Shown piece after piece: positions 15,028 through 24,062 of a DNA stretch of 64,000 nt (the stretch's first letter is position 1; each line of letters starts with the position of its first letter). Both the position numbers and the translations under genes were made by a program. The notes under the pieces are model-generated. The model saw only the letters and a program-made list of their open reading frames with translations, had not been told where the DNA came from and searched no databases. Where the stretch lies: assembly GCA_041391665.1 (NCBI GenBank), contig JAWKNO010000001.1, positions 434,001 through 498,000 of the forward strand, read 5' to 3'. Source of the DNA: Bacteroidia bacterium. Its GTDB lineage: Bacteria; Bacteroidota; Bacteroidia; J057.

Positions 15028-16869
15028 CTCGGCGGTGATTTGTTTGAGTTCTTCTGCGAGAGCGGCGAGTTTTTCGTAGTCAGCTCCGCCTCCATTCATC
15101 AGTACGGTTACCTCCTGTTTGCGTGCTTCCAGCTTTTCTACTTCGCTGTCCAGCCGCTCGAGTTCGCGTTGCTCGTTGAAGCTGAGCTTGCGTTTGCGAT
15201 CGGTTTTGGGCTTCTCTTTTTGTGCAGGTGTTTCTGCCTCCGGCGTTTTTTCTTCTTTTTCCGGTACGGTTTTTTCCTGTTGTTCCTTCCACTCCCTATA
15301 CTGCGAGTAACTCCCCGGATAGTCTCTGATTTCTCCATCTCCCTCAAATACAAACATATGATCTACCAGCCGGTCCATAAAAAACCGGTCGTGGGTTACG
15401 ACAATCAGGCAGCCTGCAAAGTCTGCGAGAAATTCTTCCAGCTTGCGGAGGGTGATGAGGTCCAGGTCGTTGGTGGGCTCATCGAGAATCAGGAAATTGG
15501 GGTTGGTCATCAATATGCGCAGCAGGTGGAGCCGGCGCTTTTCTCCTCCGCTGAGGGTGTCCACCATTTTGTAGTGAGTGGAGCGGGGAAAAAGAAAATG
15601 TTCGAGCAGTTGGGAGGCTGAAAGGCTCTGACTTTTGCTTATTTCGACGGTTTCGGCGGCTTCGGTCACGACTTCTATGACGCGTGCATTGTCCTTAAAT
15701 CCGAAGCCCGACTGTTTGTAATAGCCGTAAACGATGGTTTCCCCCATGCGGATTTTCCCGGAGTCGGGTTCTTCCTCGCCGGTGATCATTCGCAGAAATG
15801 TGGTTTTCCCTACACCATTGGGGCCGACAATACCGATGCGGTCGTGGCGATTGAAGGTATAGGTAAATGAATTGAGTATTTTCAGGTCTCCGTAGGCCTT
15901 TTGTAAGTGCTTGATTTCAAGCACTTTCCCTCCTATGCGGCGACCTTTCACCTGAAGGGAAACTTCCGCTGTCTCCTGGCGGTAGCTGGCTTTATCACCG
16001 AGCTGGTGTGCAGCGTCGATCCTCGATTTGGACTTGGAGGTACGTGCTTTGGGAGAACGCCGCAGCCATTCGAGTTCGGTGCGGAAAAGGCTTTTTGCCC
16101 GGGCGGTTTCCGTGAGTTTGTTTTGCTCGCGTTCGTCTTTTTTCTCCAGAAAATAGGCGTAATCGCCTTTATATCGGTAGAGATTTCCCTGTTCCAGCTC
16201 AAATATTTCGTCAGTAACACTTTCAAGAAAATAGCGGTCGTGGGTGACGAGGAGGATGCTTTGTTTGCTGTTGGAAAGGAATTTTTCCAGCCATTCGATG
16301 CTGGCAAGGTCGAGGTGGTTGGTCGGCTCGTCCATGATCATCAGGTCAGGCTCGCTGATGAGTGCCTGGGCCATAGCAACGCGTTTTTGCTGTCCGCCGG
16401 AAAGCACCCCTATTGGGAGATCGAGGAAGTTGACCTCCAGTTTGCTGAGCACTTCGTGGATTTTTTGCTCATAACTCCATGCATCGGATGAATCGATAAG
16501 TGCCATAACTTCATCGAGGCGCGACTGCTTTTCGGGGTGTTTTCCCACTTCTGCAAGCAGGGTTTCATATTCCTGTATGAGCTGTAGTTCGGGCTGATCG
16601 GAAGAAAAAACTACCTCGGCCACGGTTTTGTTAAGCGGGAGATTGGGTTCCTGAGCGAGGTAGGAGATTTTGGTTCCTTTTCGGATGCTGATCGTACCTG
16701 AGTCCGGCGTCTCTATGCCTGCCACAATGCGCAGGAGGGTAGATTTTCCACAGCCGTTGACACCGATGAGTGCGATTTTCTGCCCCTGGTCAATGCCAAA
16801 GCTCAGATTCTCCATCAGCAGTTTTTCGTCATAGGATTTGGAGATATTTTCCGCCGAAAGGTATATCAT
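14974..16869 (-). CDS. uup: ABC-F ATPase, Uup-like
   Basis: The 631-residue soluble protein has two ABC domains and no membrane segments. Domain 1 has GVNGCGKST, LSGGQQKR and LMIMDEPTNHLD; domain 2 has GPNGVGKTT, LSGGEKRR and LILDEPTNDLD. A linker lies between them, and the Lys/Glu-rich tail (about 530-631) predicts a coiled coil as in Uup. ABC-F proteins act on the ribosome or on nucleic-acid intermediates; Uup is linked to ribosome work and to limiting precise transposon excision. The last 54 bases are duplicated at 14300. It is followed 10 bases upstream by purC on the same strand. Confidence 0.85.
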   Translation of the reverse strand: MIYLSAENISKSYDEKLLMENLSFGIDQGQKIALIGVNGCGKSTLLRIVAGIETPDSGTISIRKGTKISYLAQEPNLPLNKTVAEVVFSSDQPELQLIQEYETLLAEVGKHPEKQSRLDEVMALIDSSDAWSYEQKIHEVLSKLEVNFLDLPIGVLSGGQQKRVAMAQALISEPDLMIMDEPTNHLDLASIEWLEKFLSNSKQSILLVTHDRYFLESVTDEIFELEQGNLYRYKGDYAYFLEKKDEREQNKLTETARAKSLFRTELEWLRRSPKARTSKSKSRIDAAHQLGDKASYRQETAEVSLQVKGRRIGGKVLEIKHLQKAYGDLKILNSFTYTFNRHDRIGIVGPNGVGKTTFLRMITGEEEPDSGKIRMGETIVYGYYKQSGFGFKDNARVIEVVTEAAETVEISKSQSLSASQLLEHFLFPRSTHYKMVDTLSGGEKRRLHLLRILMTNPNFLILDEPTNDLDLITLRKLEEFLADFAGCLIVVTHDRFFMDRLVDHMFVFEGDGEIRDYPGSYSQYREWKEQQEKTVPEKEEKTPEAETPAQKEKPKTDRKRKLSFNEQRELERLDSEVEKLEARKQEVTVLMNGGGADYEKLAALAEELKQITAELETKSDRWLELMEIAEG

Positions 16870-16879
16870 AAGGTTTGTG

Positions 16880-17830
16880 CTAAATCAGGCTTTTCAGTAC
16901 AGATACTGTGTTTTCGTAAATTCTTTCTTCTATTTTCGAGTTGTCTCCGCGCTGAAAATCTTTGCCGGTTACCTTTTCATACAGTTCGACATATCGGTCG
17001 GTAATCTCATTGACAAATGTGTCTGGCATATCGGGCATCACCTGTCCGTCGAGTCCCTGGAATTGATTGGCCATCAGCCATTCGCGGACAAACTCTTTGG
17101 AAAGCTGTTTCTGGGGTTGTCCGGCAGCTTGTCTCTCTGCATATCCTTCTGCATAATAATAGCGGGAAGAGTCAGGTGTATGCACTTCGTCTATAAGGTA
17201 GATATCATCGTTGTGGGAACCAAATTCGTATTTGGTATCGACAAGAATCAACCCCTGAGCGGCGGCCATTTCTGTGCCTTTGTTGAATAGCTCCAGCGCG
17301 TAGTGTCTGATCTGGCCCCATTCTCCCGGGTCGATCAGGCCAGAACTGAGAATTTCTTTTTCAGATATATCTTCATCGTGCCCGATCTGGGACTTGGTCG
17401 CCGGGGTAATGATGGGTTCCGGGAGACGGTCCGCTTCTTTGAGCCCGTCGGGAAGTTTTACGCCGCAAAGTTCGCGAAGGCCGGACTTGTAAACACGCCA
17501 GGCGTGGCCGGCCAGGTAATTGCGTACGACAACTTCTACCGGAAACGCTTTGCATTTCAGACCGATGGTGACATTGGGGTCTGGTACAGCCACCACATGT
17601 GTTGGCACGAGTCCGTCAATCGCCCGGAAAAAATGCTCGGACGTCTGGTTCAAAACCTGTCCTTTATAGGGGATGGGCTTTGGGAGAATATAATCAAAGG
17701 CAGAGATACGGTCACTGGCCACAATGACCAGATATTCGTCGCTGATATTATAGACATCCCTTACTTTTCCTCCGTAACGTGAGAGCTGTCCTGGAAATTG
17801 GAAGTTAGTTTCTTTAATCGCGTTGGCCAT
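16880..17830 (-). CDS. purC: SAICAR synthase (purine synthesis)
   Basis: Joins CAIR and aspartate with ATP to give SAICAR in de novo purine synthesis; cytoplasmic. The 316-residue protein from ATG 17830 (MANAIKETNFQFPG) shows the family's KVRDVYNISDEYLVIVASDR, SAFDYILP, VVVRNYLAGHAW, LVDTKYEFG and DEVHTPDSSRYY. The length matches the long (about 300 aa) bacterial/eukaryotic type. The open frame reaches 17878, but the promoter box at 17854-17861 makes that start impossible if the box is real. It probably shares a transcript with the ABC-F gene 10 bases downstream. Confidence 0.95.
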   Translation of the reverse strand: MANAIKETNFQFPGQLSRYGGKVRDVYNISDEYLVIVASDRISAFDYILPKPIPYKGQVLNQTSEHFFRAIDGLVPTHVVAVPDPNVTIGLKCKAFPVEVVVRNYLAGHAWRVYKSGLRELCGVKLPDGLKEADRLPEPIITPATKSQIGHDEDISEKEILSSGLIDPGEWGQIRHYALELFNKGTEMAAAQGLILVDTKYEFGSHNDDIYLIDEVHTPDSSRYYYAEGYAERQAAGQPQKQLSKEFVREWLMANQFQGLDGQVMPDMPDTFVNEITDRYVELYEKVTGKDFQRGDNSKIEERIYENTVSVLKSLI

Positions 17831-17853
17831 AGCAGATGATTCTGATTTGGGGG

Positions 17854-17861
17854 CAAAGATA
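17854..17861 (-). promoter_or_regulatory. -7 box (TATCTTTG) upstream of purC
   Basis: On the minus strand it reads TATCTTTG, an exact TAnnTTTG match, 24 bases before ATG 17830. The -33 element is unclear. Confidence 0.5.
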
Positions 17862-17999
17862 CACTTTTCATAAACCAATTGGCATACAGATTCGTAAGTT
17901 TGCAGTATCAGAACCCAAAGCTTCCGGCAATTGAATGTTAGTCCGGAAAATATTGCTTAATTTTGTGAAAAGGGGCGTACGAATCATAAAAAATAGTTG

Positions 18000-19355
18000 A
18001 TGCCATCACAGGAAGAGACCTTAAAAAGCCTGCTGGAAGCCCTGGCCTTTTCGCCAGACAATATTCCACTCAGGAAGCATGTCGCTTCAATCCTAATGGA
18101 TTTGCAGCGATATGAGGAAGCCGAAAAACATTTTTCTCAGGGGCTTCAGCATGCACCCGGAGATATGGAAATAAAGCTCGGCCTTGCCGAAGCCTTTGCC
18201 CGCCAGGGGAAAAATTCTGCATCATTGGTAATCCTTGAAGAGCTCATGGGGATTGATCCTCCGTTGGCAAAGGCATTTATGCTTCATTCGAGGCTTTCTT
18301 ATCAAAATGAAGAATTTGAACAATCGCTGGAGTCCTACCAGCAGGCTATCCGCCTTGACCGGTCTTTGCGGGATGTGAGTTTTGAAAACCAGTTGGGCGA
18401 GCATATGGCGCAGGCTGGTTATGACGATGGATACGGCGGTCGTGTACCGGTTGAATATGCTGATGAAGATGAGGATGAAATATTTGGAGAGATCGAACGC
18501 CCGAGTATCAATTTTAATGATGTCGGGGGAATGGATCATGTGAAGGAAGAAATTGGTCTGAAGATCATTCTTCCGCTCAAACATCCCGATCTTTATCAGG
18601 CTTATGGCAAATCCATAGGGGGAGGTATGTTGCTCTATGGCCCTCCGGGTTGTGGGAAAACGCATCTTGCCAGAGCCACAGCCGGCGAGGTAAACGCTGG
18701 TTTTATCTCCGTCGGGATCAACGACATCCTCGACATGTGGATTGGCAACAGCGAAAAAAATCTGCATTATATTTTTCAGACGGCAAGGGCCGAAGCCCCT
18801 TGTGTCCTCTTCTTCGACGAGGTGGACGCCCTCGGCGCGAGTCGTACCGACATGAAACAAAGCGGCGGACGCCACCTGATCAATCAGTTTCTCGCCGAAC
18901 TTGACGGCGTCAAATACTCCAATGACGGGGTCCTCATTCTGGCGGCAACCAATACGCCCTGGAATATGGATTCGGCATTCCGCCGTCCGGGAAGGTTTGA
19001 CCGGATCCTCTTTGTACCACCTCCAGATGAAGCAGCACGCGCCGCTATCCTCCGCATTATGATGAAAGATAAGCCGGTGGAGGATATCGACTATGCCAAA
19101 CTGGCCAAAAAGACTCAGGGGCTTTCCGGTGCAGACCTGAAAGCGGTGGTAGATATTGCGGTCGAACAAAAACTCCGTGAATCTATGAAGTCTGGCAAAC
19201 TGGAGCCGATCAATCTGAAAGATCTGATCACAGCTGCCGGAAAAGTAAACTCCTCTACCAAAGAGTGGTTTGCCACTGCCCGTAATTACGCACTCTACTC
19301 AAATGAAGCCGGGCTTTATGATGAGATTCTCGCGTACCTGAACATAAAGAAATGA
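18000..19355 (+). CDS. TPR-AAA ATPase
   Basis: This 451-residue protein (ATG 18000; a TTG just before at 17997 is less likely) has N-terminal TPR repeats (about 5-130), an acidic linker (ADEDEDEIFGEIE) and a classical AAA module (about 165-410). Walker A is GPPGCGKT, Walker B is VLFFDEVDALG, sensor 1 is LAATN, and the arginine-finger region is RRPGRFDR, all intact. The pore-loop position has MWIGNSEKN. It resembles SpoVK/Vps4-like AAA proteins that remodel protein complexes. Its stop overlaps the start of the next gene by 4 bases, so the two products are likely made together and may interact through TPRs. Confidence 0.82.
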   Translation: MPSQEETLKSLLEALAFSPDNIPLRKHVASILMDLQRYEEAEKHFSQGLQHAPGDMEIKLGLAEAFARQGKNSASLVILEELMGIDPPLAKAFMLHSRLSYQNEEFEQSLESYQQAIRLDRSLRDVSFENQLGEHMAQAGYDDGYGGRVPVEYADEDEDEIFGEIERPSINFNDVGGMDHVKEEIGLKIILPLKHPDLYQAYGKSIGGGMLLYGPPGCGKTHLARATAGEVNAGFISVGINDILDMWIGNSEKNLHYIFQTARAEAPCVLFFDEVDALGASRTDMKQSGGRHLINQFLAELDGVKYSNDGVLILAATNTPWNMDSAFRRPGRFDRILFVPPPDEAARAAILRIMMKDKPVEDIDYAKLAKKTQGLSGADLKAVVDIAVEQKLRESMKSGKLEPINLKDLITAAGKVNSSTKEWFATARNYALYSNEAGLYDEILAYLNIKK

Positions 19356-20542
19356 ATTTAAGCCGAATAGAACTTCTGCTTGGCCAGCGGCGCTACGATA
19401 TGGCGGAAAAAGAAATCCGCGAGCAGATGGGTGATTATCTGAACAATCCTCTTGTGCGCTCTTATCTGGGCATCAGCCTGCTGGGGCAGGGGCGTACGGA
19501 AGATGCTAAAAAAGAAGTTGAAAACGCCATCGGACTTGCCCCCGATTTTGCCTTTGCGCATGGGCTTCTGTCCCGTATTTATTATCAGGAAGGGCAAACA
19601 AAAGAGGCGCTTGCCGCAGTGGAGGAGGCAATTCGTATTGATCCTTCTGATGCCAATCAGTTTGTGCATCTGGCTTATATTCAGTTTTCAAGAAGTAAAT
19701 GGGAGGATGCGCTCGCCGCCGCCGAGCAGGGGCTCAGTCTCAATCCTGAACATGTCGACGGAATCAACATCCGGGCCAGAATCCTGGTCAAACTGGGCAG
19801 AAGCCCCGAAGCCAGCGCTGCCTTTGATGATTCTATGCATAAGAACCCCGAAAATGCCTATACGCATATCAATAAGGGATGGGCGCTGCTGGAAGAAGGG
19901 CGATATGATGAGGCATTGGTTCATTTTAAAGAAGGGGTCAGACTCGACCCCGACAATGAAGCGGCCCGCTCAGGCCTTGTTGAAGGCCTGAAGGCCAAAT
20001 ACTGGATTTACCGCGCCTACCTGAAATTTGCTTTCTGGATGGAAAGCATAAGTAGTGGATATCGCTGGGCACTGATCATTGGACTGGTACTTATTGCAAA
20101 CAGTGTCCCCTATATCGCGCCATTTTACCTGGTACTGGTTTTTTTCTCCTGGTTTTCCAGCATTCTTTTTAACCTCCTTCTCCGGTTTAATTCTTACGGT
20201 AAATATGCACTGAGTGATGAGCAGATCCGCTATTCCAATATCTTTGCCGGACTACTGGTAGCCGGTGCGGCGAGTCTGATTGCCGGACTGACAGCAGGAC
20301 TTCCACTGGCCGAAAATATAGGGGTTGTATGTCTGGGGTTGCTTTTTCCAGTCACCGGAACTTTCAGTAAGTCGATAAAAAGTTCCCGGCAGAAGTCACT
20401 TTGGATGACTTATGCTTTTGTGGCTGTTGGGATCGGGTTTGTAACAACTGCATTTTTGGGAATGCCGGTTGCATCGGTGCTTTTCTCCATATTTGCATAC
20501 GGAATTATGGCTTATACTTTTGTCATTGGATTTCTTCCCTGA
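19352..20542 (+). CDS. TPR protein with C-terminal membrane domain
   Basis: This 396-residue protein has about five TPR units in residues 1-215 (for example AFAHGLLSRIYYQEGQTKEA, AYTHINKGWALLEEGRYDEA), then about six hydrophobic segments (residues 230-396) of the inner membrane. No enzyme motif is visible. The start overlaps the TPR-AAA stop (ATGA), so translation is coupled. The AAA protein could be recruited to the membrane by TPR-TPR contacts. The pair has the layout of a sensor or remodelling module, but I know no assigned function. Confidence 0.75.
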   Translation: MNLSRIELLLGQRRYDMAEKEIREQMGDYLNNPLVRSYLGISLLGQGRTEDAKKEVENAIGLAPDFAFAHGLLSRIYYQEGQTKEALAAVEEAIRIDPSDANQFVHLAYIQFSRSKWEDALAAAEQGLSLNPEHVDGINIRARILVKLGRSPEASAAFDDSMHKNPENAYTHINKGWALLEEGRYDEALVHFKEGVRLDPDNEAARSGLVEGLKAKYWIYRAYLKFAFWMESISSGYRWALIIGLVLIANSVPYIAPFYLVLVFFSWFSSILFNLLLRFNSYGKYALSDEQIRYSNIFAGLLVAGAASLIAGLTAGLPLAENIGVVCLGLLFPVTGTFSKSIKSSRQKSLWMTYAFVAVGIGFVTTAFLGMPVASVLFSIFAYGIMAYTFVIGFLP

Positions 20543-20601
20543 CAGGTTTGTATTTCGCTGCGTAAATGCGCATTATTGGCTTCTGAATTAAGGCTGAAAC
20601 T

Positions 20602-21390
20602 ATGAACTTAAACCTGACCGGCAAACATGCATTCGTCGGTGGCAGTACCCAGGGAATCGGGGAAGCTTCTGCATATGAACTCGCCCGTCTCGGTGCCACA
20701 GTTACCCTTATTGCCAGAAACGAGGCGCAACTTCAACGTGTAGGTAAGGCGCTGGATACTGACTCCGGCCAGAAACATGACTATATCGTCGCTGATTTCT
20801 CTCAGCCAGATATCCTAAAAGAAAAGGTGACAGACTGGTTTTCCTCCGGGAAAATTGTCCATATTCTTGTCAATAATACCGGCGGCCCGGCTGGCGGCCC
20901 GATTATTTCCGCTTCGCCTCAAGATTTTGTTTCGGCTTACCAGATGCATTTGTTGTGCAATCATATCCTCGCTCAGGCAGTGGTACCTGGCATGAAAGCA
21001 GCGGGTTATGGACGAATTATCAACGTGATTTCAACCTCTGTAAAAATACCAATCACAGGACTTGGCGTATCTAATACGACAAGAGGTGCAGTAGCAAGCT
21101 GGGCAAAAACGCTGGCAAATGAACTTGCGGCTTTTGGCATTACTGTCAATAATGTGCTTCCCGGATTCACCGAAACCCAGCGGTTTTTTTCCCTCGTAGA
21201 GGTTTGGGCAAAATCTGCTGGTATTTCTGAGCAGGAAATGATGGAAAGACTTAAAAAAACCGTTCCGGCCGGGAGGTTTGCCTCACCGGAAGAAACTGCC
21301 AGCGCAATTGTATTTCTTGCTTCTCCTTCTGCTGCGTATATTAACGGGATAAATCTTCCCGTTGATGGCGGAAGAACCGGCTCTCTGTAA
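20602..21390 (+). CDS. Short-chain dehydrogenase/reductase
   Basis: This 262-residue Rossmann oxidoreductase has a cofactor loop GGSTQGIGEAS (14-24) and the NNTGG motif in place of NNAG. The catalytic region is unusual: after INVISTSVK comes GLGVSNTTRGAVASWAKTL, so the YxxxK pair reads SNTTR, with the Tyr and Lys missing. That pattern is seen in a subgroup near 3-oxoacyl reductases whose chemistry may not be a normal dehydrogenation. It is the first gene of a run with a pRiA4b ORF-3-like gene and an aldehyde dehydrogenase; similar SDR-ALDH pairs occur with kynurenine breakdown in Bacteroidota, but no other gene of that route is here. Confidence 0.85.
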   Translation: MNLNLTGKHAFVGGSTQGIGEASAYELARLGATVTLIARNEAQLQRVGKALDTDSGQKHDYIVADFSQPDILKEKVTDWFSSGKIVHILVNNTGGPAGGPIISASPQDFVSAYQMHLLCNHILAQAVVPGMKAAGYGRIINVISTSVKIPITGLGVSNTTRGAVASWAKTLANELAAFGITVNNVLPGFTETQRFFSLVEVWAKSAGISEQEMMERLKKTVPAGRFASPEETASAIVFLASPSAAYINGINLPVDGGRTGSL

Positions 21391-21408
21391 TTACCAACTG
21401 AAAACTCA

Positions 21409-21993
21409 ATGGTCTATCAGATTAAAGTAACACTGGATCATTCACAGCCGCCAGTCTGGCGCAGGTTGTGGGTGCAACCTAAGATTTCTTTTATTGACCT
21501 GCATTTTATCATTCAGGGTTCCATGGGTTGGGAGAATGCTCATTTATTTATGTTTTTTGATAAAATGGGTCCCGATGGTGTGAAAATCGGCGTTCCTTAT
21601 GATGATGATTTTTTTTCGGAAGAAATTTTGGATGCGGAAAAACTCCTCATCAATACATTTCTAAAAAATCCGAAAGACAAAATTCTATATGAATATGATT
21701 TTGGCGATAGCTGGAGCCATACCATTGTTCTGGAAAAAGTTCTGGAAAATACCATTCTCCCCAAAGCTATCTGTGTAAAAGGTGCGGGTAATTGCCCGCC
21801 TGAAGATTGTGGCGGCTTGCCTGGCTATTACCATATGATGGAGCAGATCAATAAAAAAGGTTCTAAAGAAGGGGCGGAGTTCCGTGAGTGGATGGGTATG
21901 GGAAAAGGCGAAACCTGGGATTTTCTGGCATTTGATCTGGATGAGGCGAATATTGCGATTCAGGATTACCTGAAAGATCCCTACGGAATTTGA
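21409..21993 (+). CDS. pRiA4b ORF-3-like domain protein
   Basis: This 194-residue protein shows the family pattern (YQIKVTLDHSQPPVWRRLWV at the start, DLHFIIQGSMGWENAHLFMF, YEYDFGDSWSHTI and CPPEDCGGLPGY). The family was first noted on Agrobacterium plasmid pRiA4b and as a passenger in IS1096-like elements; its biochemical role is unknown. No transposase is nearby. It lies 18 bases after the SDR stop and 3 bases before the ALDH gene, so it appears to be inserted in, or part of, that operon. Confidence 0.87.
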   Translation: MVYQIKVTLDHSQPPVWRRLWVQPKISFIDLHFIIQGSMGWENAHLFMFFDKMGPDGVKIGVPYDDDFFSEEILDAEKLLINTFLKNPKDKILYEYDFGDSWSHTIVLEKVLENTILPKAICVKGAGNCPPEDCGGLPGYYHMMEQINKKGSKEGAEFREWMGMGKGETWDFLAFDLDEANIAIQDYLKDPYGI

Positions 21994-21996
21994 TAT

Positions 21997-23442
21997 ATGG
22001 TTGAAATTCGAAATTATATCAATGGTGAGTTGACACCGCCGGGAAACGGTAAATATCTGGATGGCCTGAATCCCGCCACAGGTCTGGTGTTTAGCCAAAT
22101 TCCTGATAGTGATCACGAAGATGTACAGGCGGCCTATCTGGCTGCTAAAAATGCTTTTCCGTACTGGTCGGGGATGCCGGTTGACCAGCGCGCTGCAATA
22201 CTTTCCCGGATCGCTGACGGTATCGCCGCCCGCAGGGAAGAACTGGCTCTGGCAGAAGCTACGGATAACGGAAAGCCGGTTGCACTCGCCCGACGCATGG
22301 ATATTCCCCGGGCAGAAGATAATTTCCGATTCTTTGCCCATGCCATTACGCAGTTTCACAACGAATCCTATGATATGGGCGGTCAGGGATTTAACTATAC
22401 CCTGCGTCGCCCGATGGGCGTTGCCGGACTAATTTCTCCCTGGAATCTGCCGCTTTATCTTTTTTCATGGAAAATTGCCCCTGCGCTTGCTGCGGGCAAT
22501 ACTGCTGTAGCAAAACCTTCGGAAATTACGCCGTACACTGCTTACCTGCTCTCCGAAATCTGTATAGAGGCAGGACTGCCTCCCGGCGTATTGAATATTG
22601 TCCACGGTACCGGGCCTGCGGTAGGAGAGGCGATTGTTTCCCATCCGCATATTCCCGTTTTATCCTTTACCGGCAGCACGGCAGTCGGCAGGAGAATTGC
22701 CGAAATAGCCGCGCCCATGTTTAAAAAAGTCTCCCTTGAAATGGGCGGTAAAAATGCAAATGTGGTTTTTGCCGATGCAGATTATGAACATGCGCTCAGC
22801 ACCAGTGTCAGGGCATCCTTTACCAACCAGGGGCAAATCTGCCTTTGTGGCTCCCGCTTATTTGTCGAAAAATCAATCTATGATCGTTTTGTAAGTGATT
22901 TTGTCAGCCGGGTAAAAGCTTTGAAAATAGGCGATCCGCAAGAAGAAGATACAGATATCGGTGCAATTGTTTCCCGTACACAGTATGAAAAAGATCTTCG
23001 ATACATCCAGATTGCCCGTGAAGAAGGCGGAGAAATCCTCTGTGGAGGCGAACCCGCCGACAGCGTAAATGAACGCTGCGCCAATGGATTTTTTCTGAAA
23101 CCTACAGTCATCGCCGGCCTGGGCCCCGAATGCAGAGTGAATCAGGAGGAAATTTTCGGACCAATAGTAACGGTTTTCCCATTTACTGAAGAAAGTGAAG
23201 CACTTCGGTATGCCAATTGCACCCCATATGGTTTATCCAGCACTATTTTTACTTCAAACCTCCAACGTGCACATAGATTTGCTGGAGCAATAGAGTCTGG
23301 AATCGTATGGGTCAACAGCTGGCTGGTGCGTGATCTCCGCACACCTTTTGGCGGAGTCAAGCAGTCGGGGATTGGAAGAGAGGGGGGATTTGAGGCGCTT
23401 CGGTTTTTTACTGAGCCGAAAAATGTCTTTATTCAATTATAA
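21997..23442 (+). CDS. Aldehyde dehydrogenase, (amino/hydroxy)muconate-semialdehyde type
   Basis: This 481-residue NAD-dependent aldehyde dehydrogenase has MGVAGLISPWNLPLYLF and the Lys of AVAKPSE for cofactor binding, the general base Glu in LEMGGKNANVV, and the catalytic Cys in NQGQICLCGSRLFV. The GQICLC context and the C-terminal PFGGVKQSGIGREGG fit the ALDH8/2-hydroxymuconic or 2-aminomuconic semialdehyde group. It would oxidise a ring-cleavage aldehyde to an acid in aromatic or tryptophan catabolism. The substrate is inferred only from motif flavour and the SDR neighbour. Confidence 0.88.
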   Translation: MVEIRNYINGELTPPGNGKYLDGLNPATGLVFSQIPDSDHEDVQAAYLAAKNAFPYWSGMPVDQRAAILSRIADGIAARREELALAEATDNGKPVALARRMDIPRAEDNFRFFAHAITQFHNESYDMGGQGFNYTLRRPMGVAGLISPWNLPLYLFSWKIAPALAAGNTAVAKPSEITPYTAYLLSEICIEAGLPPGVLNIVHGTGPAVGEAIVSHPHIPVLSFTGSTAVGRRIAEIAAPMFKKVSLEMGGKNANVVFADADYEHALSTSVRASFTNQGQICLCGSRLFVEKSIYDRFVSDFVSRVKALKIGDPQEEDTDIGAIVSRTQYEKDLRYIQIAREEGGEILCGGEPADSVNERCANGFFLKPTVIAGLGPECRVNQEEIFGPIVTVFPFTEESEALRYANCTPYGLSSTIFTSNLQRAHRFAGAIESGIVWVNSWLVRDLRTPFGGVKQSGIGREGGFEALRFFTEPKNVFIQL

Positions 23443-23495
23443 CTTTACCATCCCGGATAATACGCGTAAATTTCCGGCGTTTTGAATTTAAGTAT

Positions 23496-24062
23496 ATGAA
23501 ACTGAGCCAAGTCATTTTTTCTGCATCATTTGTGTTGCTTCTGGTCCTTTCGGGCTGTGAATCGGTCGATCTTTCCCTGGTCAATCAGGTAAAAAGGTTT
23601 GAGCCGGAGTGGATGAACCTGAGCGAAAAGGTTTCCTTTATTGACCGTAACCTCCGAATTACCCATCAACGCTACGATAAAGATCTCGAAGAGGTTAACC
23701 CTTTTATCTCTGATCCTGGTACGGCTGAGCGCAACGATCTGTATGGTATGCGCAGCCAATACCGCAATATGATCACCGAACGGGATGCTATTCAGAAAAA
23801 GTTTGACGATACCAAAACAAACTTTGTCACCTCCGTTAACGAGTTTAATGAATGGCAAAATAAGCTCATGAAAAAGCGGCTGGATCAGGATAAAGCGCGG
23901 ATACAATTGCAGGAATATCGCCGCACCTATCAGGCTTTATACAAGGAAGTGGACGAACTGCAAAATCAACTGATGCAGAATATCAATCAGCACAATTCGT
24001 TGCTTCGTCAGATTACCACTGCGCTGAAGCTGTACACCAACTACGATATCAACTATCGGTAG
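23496..24062 (+). CDS. Coiled-coil lipoprotein
   Basis: This 188-residue protein has a lipoprotein signal: hydrophobic residues 7-19 then LSGC with the lipidated Cys at 21. The rest is almost all predicted helix, with heptads in about 90-170 (QKKFDDTKTNFVTSVNEF, ALYKEVDELQNQLMQNINQ). No family recognised; likely periplasm-facing. TAAATTTC at about 23467-23474 is a weak -7 box. It meets the minus-strand gmhA-like gene tail to tail with no gap. Confidence 0.7.
   Translation: MKLSQVIFSASFVLLLVLSGCESVDLSLVNQVKRFEPEWMNLSEKVSFIDRNLRITHQRYDKDLEEVNPFISDPGTAERNDLYGMRSQYRNMITERDAIQKKFDDTKTNFVTSVNEFNEWQNKLMKKRLDQDKARIQLQEYRRTYQALYKEVDELQNQLMQNINQHNSLLRQITTALKLYTNYDINYR

Noticed and set aside
15040..15621. 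Plus-strand frame of 193 codons opposite the ABC-F gene
   Set aside because: Antisense shadow of a well-supported ABC-F gene; Phe/Leu-rich without a family match.
21409..21993. Insertion sequence, because pRiA4b ORF-3-like genes can ride on IS1096-type elements
   Set aside because: No transposase or terminal inverted repeats nearby; the gene is spaced as part of an operon.
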